A stretch of DNA of 64,000 nucleotides from Polyodon spathula. Taxonomy: Eukaryota > Chordata > Actinopteri > Acipenseriformes > Polyodontidae. How positions within the stretch are numbered: position 1 is the stretch's first letter; each line of letters begins with the position of its first letter. Under the pieces are notes generated by a model. It saw only the letters and a list, made by a program, of their open reading frames with translations. It did not search any database and was not told the DNA's origin. A program made the translations under genes and the position numbers. Positions 54,198 through 64,000 of the stretch are shown here, one piece after another. Where the stretch lies: positions 15,479,778-15,543,777 of the forward strand of contig NC_054558.1 in assembly GCF_017654505.1 (NCBI RefSeq), read 5' to 3'.

Positions 54198-54523
54198 CAG
54201 GGTTGGTGGTCAATTCCTGTGTTTTTTTAATTGCAATTCCCATTCCCTTTTAATCATTTCCAACACAACATTGATTAAAATTGCAATTAGCAGTATTCTG
54301 TTAAAGTGAGCTTCTCACAGTGGCAACACCTTACTTAAATTGAAGCGGCTGTTAGTCAATTAAATTGGCTTCAAATGAAAGCAATTGAACAATTACAACA
54401 ATTATCTCTAAAATATAAACTCCGATTCCTTCGAAAGAAATTTGAAATGGAAACTGATAAAAAAAAAAAAAATAACATAATCATTGAAAATGGAAATGAG
54501 ATTGGAATTGACCCCCAACTCTG
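54198..54523. mobile_element. hAT-like MITE, 326 bp
   Basis: Terminal inverted repeats CAGGGTTGGTGGTCAATTCC (54198-54217) and, on the other strand, CAGAGTTGGGGGTCAATTCC (54504-54523), 18 of 20 matching. CAGRG termini are typical of hAT elements. The interior is AT-rich with no transposase frame. The flanking 8-mers do not match clearly, so the target duplication has decayed or the family is different. Confidence 0.65.
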
Positions 54524-54733
54524 GTAATAGGTCCCATGTTTGTTGTGCAGAGAAACCTATGTTTCTTCACTTCTTTTTTTTAATCTTAATTCAAGATATA
54601 GAAATATATCAAACACAGTGCTATTACTACTTGTGCTGTATGTCAACATTACTAGGGCCCTAGAAATCTGCAGGAATCGCAGAATTCAGAGAAAAAAAAA
54701 AACAATTAGGCACCCAAGGACATTACCACAAAA

Positions 54734-54739
<6 letters not shown>

Positions 54740-54807
<68 letters not shown>
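54740..54807. repeat. (AT)34 microsatellite
   Basis: About 68 bp of perfect AT. Confidence 0.95.
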
Positions 54808-54812
<5 letters not shown>

Positions 54813-55159
54813 TAAATTACATTGAAATAGCAGTGTTTGTATGACAAAAGCCTTCAAGAAACACGCATCCTGGGAACACATGAAAAAACAGTTTTTTGCA
54901 CCTCTCAGTCACCATAGATGACCGTGATTTTAAGTGTAATAAAGCGCTGCCCGTCGTGGCACTTCACTTGCTAGCTACCGTTATCACTTGGGGAAAACGA
55001 CTACCTAGAAGTTATTCTGACAGATAGTACTGTAATTTCAGTTTCAGTGCTTGGATTGCCTCTTTCAAGTCAGCATTGTTATTCTTTCTTTCTTGAAGCG
55101 AGCAAGTGAGATTTTCCTCCCCTCTATACAAGCTGGCAGCACACAGCACACTGCTTATT
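54808..55159. other. Intergenic, nothing recognised
   Basis: Unique sequence, mixed composition. Confidence 0.45.
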
Positions 55160-55257
55160 TAAAATATATTTCTTGGCTCATTGGCTGCTGGCTGAGAATC
55201 AGACCCTCTGCCTTCCATTCGAAAGGCACGTCTGCTAACCACTAAGCCAGTTAGCTG
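55160..55257 (-). mobile_element. tRNA-derived SINE head fragment, minus orientation
   Basis: The minus strand reads CAGCTAACTGGCTTAGTGGT then TAGCAGACGTGCC; TGGCTTAGTGG matches the pol III A box. The expected B box is degraded (GGTCTGATTCT). It could be a head of another SINE family or a decayed tRNA pseudogene. Confidence 0.5.
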
Positions 55258-56837
55258 GTAATACCAACAACAAACACTTCTATAGGCTTTGGGTACATGG
55301 GGTCTGAGCTGCTTCAGAGTCACCACTGAGTGATTGTGCAGAATCGAAAGTCATTTAAGACAACATCATCGTATAAGCCTATGTTAAAAAGATCTGTTAT
55401 GTCAATATTTATTGTTTAAAACTGAAACATCCTAGTGCATGTTTATTTATGTATGTATTAAAAAAAAAAAAAAAAAAAACAGATATACTGTATCCAAAAT
55501 CTTTTAATGTTTAATTAGGAACAAACAACTCAAAGTGTTGAATCGATGTTCAAATCTTCAATTTTCACACATTCAGCACATCAGCTGTTTTTCTCTGCAT
55601 AAAGTCCCGCATCACTTCACTGCAATATTAAAGTGTAATTGTTTGCTGTCTGTTTTCAATATAGTCTTAATTAAGAATCCCTGTGAGTGGAGCTTATGAG
55701 TCTGCAAATCTGCCACACCTACTACTGCTAGTGACTTCGTCAGTCATGGAAAATTCTTGGCCACAATCTAATGGCACCCTTCACTTTGACCTGTCATGTG
55801 ACTTTAAGATGCTGTTGTATAGACACAGTACAGTTTCAGTTGTTGTCTTCATGTTTGGTTCCCTGCTATATTCTTAGATTTTGTTTCTTCTTCTTAAGTT
55901 CAATTACCAGTATTGTCCAACAAGTCTTTGTTTTTACATCTGCCTGTATCAATGATTCATACCACACAGTTTGACATAGTGTCTTTATAGCTATAACATG
56001 GCAAGAATACACAAAGCAATCTCAAGGGTTCCAACCTGTGCAGATATGTCACCATACCCAGCACAGCTTGAAAGTGTGTCTGATTCCCTTGACAACCAAC
56101 AGGTAGGGTAGGGTGGGGCTGCCATTTTATAATGGACCTCTGGATGTATAAATGATATCTTTCTCACATGTCCATTTTACAACCTGCTTACAAACTATTC
56201 AGTCTGATTTGACATTCCCCTGGGAGTGCTTTGTTTTTGTTAACAAAAACTCCCACTTCTAATTTTCTTTAAATAGAAGGCATAGTTTGATGTCCATTTC
56301 TCAAATGAAGTTGTAGCTGCAGGGACTGTAGCTTCCTCACCCCTTTGAAACCGGATTGCCACTGTGTCTTTCTAGAAGACAAACCGTTACTTCTCTTGCA
56401 GCAGGATAAGGGTAATTATCTAAAAAAATTGTTACACTGCTAAAAGTGTCCTAAAAGCTGTCACATTTCTTAACACAGGCTCCTAAGACCTTCTGAAATA
56501 CCCAACGTGAAACAATTTTTAAAACTGTTTGGAGCGTTCACTGTGTTAACAAAAAATTATAATATGATTATGGCTCAAAATATACTTTAATCTCCTCTCC
56601 AAATATTGCATCATATCCAAAATATTACTGTCCGTCTGCTAGATGGAAACAGATTATGCAAGTTTGAAGGCACTTAAATAAATAAATAAATACATAAATA
56701 AATAATAATAATAAATTAAACAGTGACAGGTAGATGGAAAATGTCACACAACCTGGCGTGCCTTTTTCTTATATATTCAGGAACTTAACTTCCTCACCTC
56801 CCCTGATCTCTTATCTTATTAAACTACTTTAGTTTTT

Positions 56838-56838
<1 letters not shown>
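55258..56838. other. Intergenic, nothing firm
   Basis: A20 at 55460-55479 and a short (AAAT)n at about 56678-56705. The frames at 55683-55974 are of random composition. Confidence 0.45.
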
Positions 56839-56868
<30 letters not shown>

Positions 56869-56986
56869 TTTGTGTAAGTATGTGGGTGTTCGGTCGGGTG
56901 AACCATAAGGAGAGGAGAGGTGAGTAGAGGAGAGAGAGTGTCTCTCTCTCTCTCTCTCTCTCTCTTTTTCTCTCTCTCTGTGTGTC
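56839..56986. repeat. (TTTA)8 then inverted GA/TC microsatellite
   Basis: TTTA array at 56839-56870. Then a GA-rich arm (about 56909-56937) faces a (TC)n arm (56939-56980), forming an imperfect GA/TC hairpin. Confidence 0.85.
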
Positions 56987-58685
56987 TTCCCATTCCTGGT
57001 TGACTATTCTTTATGTAATTTGTTTAATCATCTTTTTAGTGACACAATCCCTTTTCACATGTTGGCTGCGTGGATGATGGTTAATAACCCTATAATACTC
57101 ATGAATGTATTTTATTACTTTAATGTGTAAATTAGTGTTGGTCAATAATTGCTTGCATTCACTAATTCTACAAAACCAGTAAACATAAGAAAAAAAGTGA
57201 CAAGCATTTGAGTTTCTGAATTGAAACCTTTTTGTGCAGCGTGCGTGTGTTTGAAAACCAACAGGGTGTAGTATAGACTTTATAAAGGATTGACAAAAAA
57301 GCTTTCAAATCCATTTTCTTTCCTTTTTTTTAGCAGCAGCAGCATTCAAGTCACATGGTCTGGAGTTGCTAACATCACAGTTGTAACCAGGAAACAAAAA
57401 CACTTGTTTTTTGTATTAAAAAAAGGTAAAACAAAAGAATCAGAAATTGCATTGACAATAAAGTAATCACAAACCCTGTTTTATGGCTACCTCCAATATT
57501 AAGACTTCCAAAAGTCTTCCTAAACGTATCAAACCACATATTAACTCGCCTCTCACATGCTGTAAACTACCAAAATCTTCTCAATACATGGTTGCAACAT
57601 GATGTAACTCATTAGCACATTTGATTTAGGTTAAAAAATAAGTATTAGAAAACAAAACAGTAAATTATAACAGGTTTCATTTTTTTGGTCCCCTGATTGG
57701 CCTTACAGTGATGTTTCACTGTATTAAAATAAATAAATAATAATTTTGATCAAATTTTTCAAAGGGCTTCCATTAATCAAGGTTTAATGCATTGCTAATG
57801 TTCCAACAATATAAGATGTAGTTTGCATTAGATTCAGTGTTGAGTCTTTTTTTTATGTTTTTCAGACAGGCCGATTTTGTTTGCCTGCAATCATGTGCGA
57901 CAATGTGTTTTGACGAGTTTTACTGGTGCTGCGTTTCTAAGAGTTCCCTGGTGCTCTGTTAGCAGTTAGCCGGGATGTTTGAATTATGCTGGGCCTGCTC
58001 TAAGTTTACTCAAGAGTGCAGTGTGACTAACAAACTCAAGTGGAGTCATTTAACACCATTTATTTTTCCTGCTAAACACATTTAAAAAAAAATGCTGTAA
58101 ATGAAAGCAGTTGGCTGGGTTAAAGGACACTTGGGTCCTTCTCACAAATCAAAATGCTGTTTGCGAATCATTAAATAAATGGATGCGCATAACTGTGACC
58201 CTAGGCGTGTAGCAAACACAGAGCAGATGGGGGAACTACCAAAATGTGAGCCAACTGGCAGTAAAGGCATTGTTCCTCATAAAGGTAATTTTATCTGATC
58301 ACAGCTTTGACGTGACGTAGCATAGACTCCACAAGGTATGTTATTTGTACAGTATATGTGAGATACAGTACACATGCAAATTGTTTATAGGAGCACTTAC
58401 TATGTGCTTTTTCTGTGGTCACCAAACTAAAACACAAGCAATCTCATTCTTGTCATGGGCAAAATGCTCTGAAGCCCAGCAGTGGGCATGGATACCTGAA
58501 GTGAACTTTTTAAATTTGTCATTTCTGTTGATAGGACTTGTAGACATGCATTACATCAGTGTAGTCAACTTTCGCACTATTAAATGCAGGTATCTAGTTT
58601 CAATGTTTATGGCTTTTACAGAATTAGAAAATCTAAGAGTAGGCCAAACTTCTGTCAGTAATGAACGCCACTATTAATTAAGTTC
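56987..58685. other. Intergenic, nothing recognised
   Basis: The 110-codon frame at 58345-58677 has no recognisable domain. Confidence 0.4.
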
Positions 58686-59120
58686 CTTATGCTATAACTT
58701 AAGGGAATGGGGGTCTGTTTGACACATTGGTTCTTGCTGCATTTTCATGGGGGAGAGCTTTCCTACCCTTCAGAGAGCCCAGTAATTATAGCGCAGTCCT
58801 CAGTCTTTGGAAATGTCAAACGAGTTGTAAGACAGTAATCTCCTAGACAGATTCTTCACTGTGTGGACTCAGAGGGGCTTCCCTCAGTAATGATTCAGAA
58901 CAGATTTGTGTCGCTGCATTAAACAGCAGCTTTAATGTCTTATTGTAACCCCAATGAAGCGTACCTGGGGGATGCTCTGGGCAGCCAGGGCCTGTGTGAT
59001 TAGGCATGCTACATTAGTGGGTTTGTGGCTGAGCACCGTCACTCGTCTAACTCGAGTCGCGGTCACGGCTAAGGTGCTGAAGAGAGGATGGTCTCGGGAT
59101 TTGCATTGTTGTGTAATAGG
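58686..59120. promoter_or_regulatory. Enhancer-like block with octamer/SOX motif
   Basis: Repeat-free and GC-richer than its flanks. It contains CAGTAATTATAGCGCAGTCC, TTAATGTCTTATTGTAACCC, an Arg/CpG-rich stretch at about 59040-59075, and GGGATTTGCATTGTTGTG at 59096-59113, in which the POU octamer ATTTGCAT overlaps a SOX-like CATTGTT. Regulatory role is inferred. Confidence 0.35.
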
Positions 59121-59339
59121 GATAGAATGAATGGCATATCAGTTTCTTGAAGTACTGAATTCATTTTTATTAAAATTGATTGTTTTTGAACACCACCAAC
59201 ATTGCTGTGTCCATGGGTTTGCTGGGGGTGGTGGATGTTCAGAAAAAATTTTTTTAAAAAGAAAGTAAAGGATTGACGGATGGATGGTGAACAGAGATAG
59301 TCTCTTGGGTGATTTTGTTTTTTTATAGTCTAGTTACAG

Positions 59340-59540
59340 TATTTACCCTTTCCTCTTGTTGTGGGCATGCAACTTCACATGCAAGTCTACCCCCACTTAA
59401 TTTCAAACTGTGCCCTTTGGTCCTGGTTTCTGTGCTGCTCTTAAATCATTGGTTAGGGTTAACTTTGTCAAGTCATTTTAAGATTTTAAAGACGAATAAG
59501 ATAATAAATCAGATTTCATGGCTGTGTACCATAACCTAAA
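59340..59540 (-). mobile_element. CR1/L2-type LINE fragment, minus orientation
   Basis: The reverse complement contains TTAAAATCTTAAAATGACTT, GACAAAGTTAACCCTAACCA, then GCACAGAAACCAGGACCAAA and TTTGAAATTAAGTGGG. This has the same order as the copy at 46.2 kb. Confidence 0.65.
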
Positions 59541-61940
59541 GTTTGAAATGTTTACCACTATTCTTTTTCTTTTCAGAAGGACAATTTTCTACACTGTAGT
59601 ACCATTTGGATCTTGTGTGGCCCTGCTAGTTTATAACTTTCTCAATTCTGTTTATTGATACATTATTACATCAAATATGATATATTTATAAAATGTTAAT
59701 TAAGACATAATTTAATTTCTGAGGCATGTTTCGAGGTAATAAGGAACTCCCCAGTAAATAAACTCTGAGACTGGAGGTCAAAGGCATTATTTGAGTGAGG
59801 GAGTTACTTGAATACAATTACTTGTATTTATTTATTTATGTACCTTTGTTTGACTTGTAGTCCACTGAAAGAATTCAATTACAGTGGTTTTAGAACAGAT
59901 TTAATCTTGCAGTCGTGCTTTTATTTGCCAGTCTGTTATTGACAAATAACAGAATGGCTGACCTCCATTGAAAACAGTGTGAAAGAAGTGTCCGGTTGTT
60001 GTATAATAATGCATACATTACACTTGGTGGGTACTGACGGCTGAGTTGTATAGTATGAAAATCCTAACAACACCACTGGCTGTAACCAGATCTGAATTAG
60101 AAAAGTATTGGCTTATTACTTTGTCAATGTTCTTTCCTGTATAGCCCCATAAAACATTTATGGCAGTGTCTCATAAACCAAGTGACTTGGATGCAGAAGT
60201 GAACTGTATATGCATGTATTCCAAACACTATTAAGTGCCAGCATCTTGATTGCAAAAATACACTATGCATGCAAAAGCAGCAAGGATCTCTGCACAATAT
60301 TTAAAAATCACAGCTCGGCATTCACCATGCAAATAATTCATCATCCAGTGGTCAGACATTTCAACAGCTCTGACCGCAGCCACCACACATAGCCCTTTGA
60401 AAACATGTCAAGATTGAAACTGTTAAAGGTCTAAGAGAGAACTCTTGAAGTGTTTCTCCATAAAGGAGTTTCAGCCAGTGATAATGTACCTTCTCTGAAT
60501 AGAAGAAAGAAGCCTGAGTTATTTTAATGGCTTGGTTATCACTCATTTAAAGGTGCAAAACATATTTACTGTTCCCAAAAGTTTCTACTTTGCGAGAGTC
60601 TAATTTTTTTAAACTCTGTTTGACAAAAGTGAACATTTACAAACATTTTAAAAAACAGTTGTTAAACTGTGTTTATAAAACGGCCCTAAATATTTTTTGA
60701 ACTGCAACACATAAATTCACGTGATGAGGTTCCAGGAGGGAGGAGCAATTATCTACCTGCATATTTCAAATTGGAGTAGAATTTACAAGCAAAGAGCCAA
60801 ATGATCAAATGATCTTAAACTGCTAATAAGAAAATGTTTTAAAACCTAGGTGATCACTCCATGTAAAGGCATGTGTGTTCATAGGTTTTACATAGGCTAA
60901 TGTTTCCTTGACTTTAACACCGCTACCCTGGCGTGTTGTTTGTTGTATGTGTGTAAATTCCAATTTCATAGCTATTAAGAACTCTTTAGTTCTCAGTATA
61001 AGACAATTAAAGTATTTAATTAGTTATCCTTGGGTTGTCTTTATGTGAAGTTACTTTATCTAGAAGTATAGGATAGCTGATTTAGGTACAATGTTTATTT
61101 ACTAAGTGATGCCAGCACATGCATAGCAAGGAGTAGGGCTAGTCTTTCAGATAAGGTCTGGGGTCTGGGAGTAACTTACCCTCTAATTTTAACACTGAGA
61201 GTAATATGTATTTTCAGGGGGTAAACATTACCTTGAAGTCATGAGTAATCTCGATAAATACTGTACAGTCTTTAATGGTAATGGGGTAAGCATTAAAAAA
61301 GAGCCTTACATTTAACTGCTGTGTTACTTTGTTCTACAGTACAACCATATGTGTGTTCTGCAGGGTTCTTTATCAGCTCAGCACATTTTTTCAAGGTATC
61401 ACACTGACTGCACACGAATTACTTTACTTATATTTTAACATTAAATTCTTAAACTTAGTGAACATGTTAAACGTCAATATAAAGCCATACAGATAAATAA
61501 AATAAGGAAATGCATTTATACGTTATAAAACGGTTTGTTTTGTTATTATTTATTTATTTTTTTAGCGGTTGCATCGAAGATGTTTCCAGATGAATTTGTC
61601 GCTGGACTGGGGTGTTTACGCTTCAACCTGTGTAGCTTTGAATTTTTCTTATTCTTGCCGTGATTGGCTGCATATACAACAGGGCTAGCCAGAGATTGGA
61701 TAATGTTTATTGGGTTGGTTTTTCTTGTGTACAGTTTTCTAGGAACTGAAAACGTTGTATTCTGGGAGATGTAGTTGTTAGTCGAAGTTTGAGGGAAGGC
61801 AGACAAGCTGTGCTGCAAAATTGCTATGCGTAATTTTACGCATTACATTTGCATTTTTTAATGCATAAAAATGGCATGTACACAGCTTATCTTACCCCTG
61901 AGTAGGAGTATGCCAATGATGATGGAACAAATTTGGCTTT

Positions 61941-61942
<2 letters not shown>
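59541..61942. other. Intergenic, nothing recognised
   Basis: Mostly unique AT-rich DNA. A 90-codon minus-strand frame at 61546-61818 has no recognisable domain. Confidence 0.45.

Positions 61943-61972
<30 letters not shown>
61943..61972. repeat. (TA)15 microsatellite
   Basis: About 30 bp of TA. Confidence 0.9.
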
Positions 61973-61976
<4 letters not shown>

Positions 61977-62018
61977 TTATTTGTTTATTTATTTTTTTCT
62001 AATTAGGAAGCTGATATA

Positions 62019-62217
62019 GGGACTCCCGAGTAGCGCATCGGGTAAAAGGCACTCCATGTGGAGTGCAGGATGCACCCTATAGCTGCAGGTCGCTGGTTCA
62101 AGTCCAGGCTATTCCACTGCTGACCATGGACAGGTGGCAGCAGTGAGCTGGGTGAAATGAAAACAACAATTGGGCTTACCAAATTGGGGAGAGAAAAAAA
62201 TAAGAAAAATAATTGCC

Positions 62218-62248
<31 letters not shown>
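62019..62248 (+). mobile_element. tRNA-headed SINE, plus orientation
   Basis: The head GGGACTCCCGAGTAGCGCAT carries box A TAGCGCATCGG (62031-62041). Box B GGTTCAAGTCC at 62095-62105 is near-perfect. The body is short (GGTGGCAGCAGTGAGCTGGG), the tail is ACAATTGGGCTTACCAAATT with GGGGAGAGAAAA, and it ends in A26 (62223-62248). Compared with the 327-bp relative at 2.8 kb, most of the middle is missing. The good promoter boxes and long A tail make it the younger copy. Confidence 0.75.
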
Positions 62249-62379
62249 CGAACAACAAAAGCTGGTATAATTAACTGGAAACTTTTATTTAAAAAAAAAA
62301 AAAAAACGAAAATAAGAAAATAAGAAATGTATAAAGCAGTTTAAAACTGAAATCAAGAAATATTGTCCGGGACAAAATT
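62249..62379. other. Short AT-rich spacer
   Basis: A-rich sequence including A16 at 62291-62306. Confidence 0.5.
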
Positions 62380-62720
62380 ATCTTTGTAATTTGTGCCAGC
62401 TAAACCTGGATTCCCTGCACACTCACCAAGCTGCGTCATGTAATGAATCACGTTACACTCTTTCCTTCTGATAGCAAGCATCCTCTTCTTTCACTGACAT
62501 GCTCCATCCACACACCGCAGAGACAGACGTCCCCTCCTCTGATTCGCAGATTACATTAACTAATGAAGTGGTGGAAATCTCTGAAGGGGTCTAATTAGGG
62601 GTTATTGGCTCCTGAGCTCCAGCATCAAGGTTGTGATTCATAGCATGGCGTACAGTGGGTATTGATGACATCATAAATAGTTACAAAAACAGTGGGTTGT
62701 TTCATTGTGAGCGGCAGCAC
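62380..62720. promoter_or_regulatory. Enhancer-like non-repetitive block
   Basis: Mixed composition with GGTCTAATTAGGGGTTATTG at 62588-62607 (homeodomain TAATTA), CAGATTACATTAACTAATGA and ATTGATGACATCATAAAT (AP-1/CRE-like TGACATCA). Immediately follows a SINE. Regulatory role inferred. Confidence 0.35.
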
Positions 62721-64000
62721 TAAAAACAACACAGAGGTTCATCTTGTTGTTTTCATTGAGAAGTGGGTAAGAGACTAGGGGCAGATAGGGCCTTGCCGCG
62801 AGAGACTGGCTTAGAAATCATAGGTAGTATACACAGAGCTTTGTAGATACTTGTTGAATGAACGGGCAGCAATTATTATGTGCTAGTGACTCTAAAAACA
62901 TTTTCCTGTTAAAACTGCTTAATGTCACCCTCAGCTTCTAATCACCACATTGAAATGTCTGTGACAGAATATAATGGGAGTTGGTATAAGCCCCTGATAA
63001 AAATCATTCTGGTTAATGTGACTCACATTTATTAGCTTATAAATGATTTCCACACCATGTAATACCAATTTGAAAAATAGAAGCATAAGATGTAAGGTGT
63101 ACATGTAAGTTGCTGAACAATAATGAAATTCCAAAACACGAAGCCCAATGCACATACAGAACACCAGGATGTTTACAGCTTTCTTATACAGGTATTTATT
63201 ACAAAGTGTGATACAGGTGCAGTATAGCAAACCACACAGATTGAAATGCATGTTATTAATGATTACTATGATAATCAATGCAACGCCTTTTGTTTCGAGT
63301 TCCACAGCACTGTTGAATTTACAGGTTGTTGCTGAACTCCTCATAAAGCCACCTCTGCTGATTGTCCCTACTGAGCTCAGTCTTTTTGAAGTGATGTTAA
63401 AAGGCTTTGTCTTTATAAATATCATGTGTGGTGCTTTGTCTTCCCAGTTAGTCAAGTTGAGGGTTAACTCCTGAGAACAGACTGAGAGCGTGAGGCACTG
63501 TCTCCAGGAGGGAGTCTGACAGGAAACACTGTCTAAAAAAGGGCCTGACTCTGACAGGGTGAAGGAACATTTTCCTTGGCTGCAGTAGACATTGTTGGGC
63601 TTGTTTTTCCAATTTAAACTATGGCTCAATGGTTTTCATATTTTGAAATCAGAGTTCCTATTTTTATTCCGGTGGAAGTCATGTTTTTATTGCCATTATT
63701 GGACTCATTTTCTTCATTTTGTTAATTTGCCTTTTTTCGTTTTTTTTGGTGAAAGGCAGATTTTATCTGATTATTGCTCTCACAAATGCAGTTGTAGATA
63801 TGTTTTTTTTTTTTAAGAAATACACAGTTTAGTGTAAAAACAACACGTTACATAATACCTATGCAATGTATTTAGTGATTCGGTTTGTTGGGTGTTTTAT
63901 TTTTTATGTTCATGCTTTTTGAAGACAGACTAAAATTGCTATTTGGCAGGGCATTTGTTCATTAAACTGTGTGAAAAAAGAATTGACCAGTTCTTTCTGG
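62721..64000. other. Intergenic end of window, long chance frame
   Basis: A 232-codon frame lies on the minus strand at 62931-63629, overlapped by a 108-codon frame on the plus strand. Its composition is Ile/Leu/Cys-rich and irregular, no domain or splice context is recognised, and it is not treated as a gene. About 63300-63600 is repeat-free and could be regulatory. Confidence 0.35.

Noticed and set aside
55160..55257. Functional tRNA gene
   Set aside because: Only an A box is preserved, the B box and acceptor stem are degraded, and no cloverleaf can be drawn.
58345..58677. 110-codon frame with hydrophobic stretches
   Set aside because: No signal or domain pattern, isolated in gene desert.
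62931..63629. 232-codon open frame on the minus strand
   Set aside because: Irregular hydrophobic/Cys composition, no domain, no splice or promoter context, and an overlapping plus-strand frame. Judged a chance frame.

Overview
Vertebrate chromosomal DNA carrying one protein-coding gene, MN1 (transcriptional co-regulator, on the + strand), in AT-rich non-coding sequence full of microsatellites and old transposon fragments. MN1 is identified from its 5' exon (start codon 11516, coding to 15008) and its short terminal exon (36622-36806). They join in phase 1 across a 21.6 kb intron and predict a protein of 1225 residues. All other long open frames are shadows of MN1 exon 1, chance frames in AT-rich DNA, or translated microsatellites.

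Organism: the repeats suggest a non-teleost ray-finned fish, most likely a sturgeon or paddlefish. Grounds are two copies of a tRNA-headed SINE that I associate with Acipenseriformes, a second tRNA-headed SINE, CR1/L2-like LINE tails, a DIRS-type tyrosine-recombinase retroelement, and long (TA)n, (ATT)n, (CT)n and (CTAT)n arrays. This is inference from memory of the repeats, not a database match.

Layout: 1-753 probable end of an LTR retroelement; 754-10060 upstream intergenic DNA with a LINE tail, a 114-bp fold-back, a SINE, a three-copy tandem repeat and large TA and CT microsatellites; 10061-11515 inferred MN1 promoter and 5' leader; 11516-15008 MN1 exon 1 coding part; 15009-36621 intron, with an early in-frame stop plus AATAAA, many microsatellites and several GC-richer non-repetitive islands that look like regulatory elements; 36622-36806 terminal coding exon; 36807 to about 38615 3' UTR with a (TA)n tract and a probable poly(A) signal; 38616-64000 downstream gene desert with a perfect hairpin, a decayed internally deleted DIRS element, LINE tails in both orientations, MITE-like elements of the Tc1/mariner and hAT types, SINEs and a cluster of candidate developmental enhancers (about 49.3-52.8, 58.7-59.1, 62.4-62.7 and 63.3-63.6 kb).

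I found no new multigene system, CRISPR array, tRNA or rRNA gene. The observations most worth following are the possible intron-terminated MN1 isoform lacking the exon-2 C-terminus, the DIRS relic, the fold-back and TIR elements, and the enhancer-like islands.
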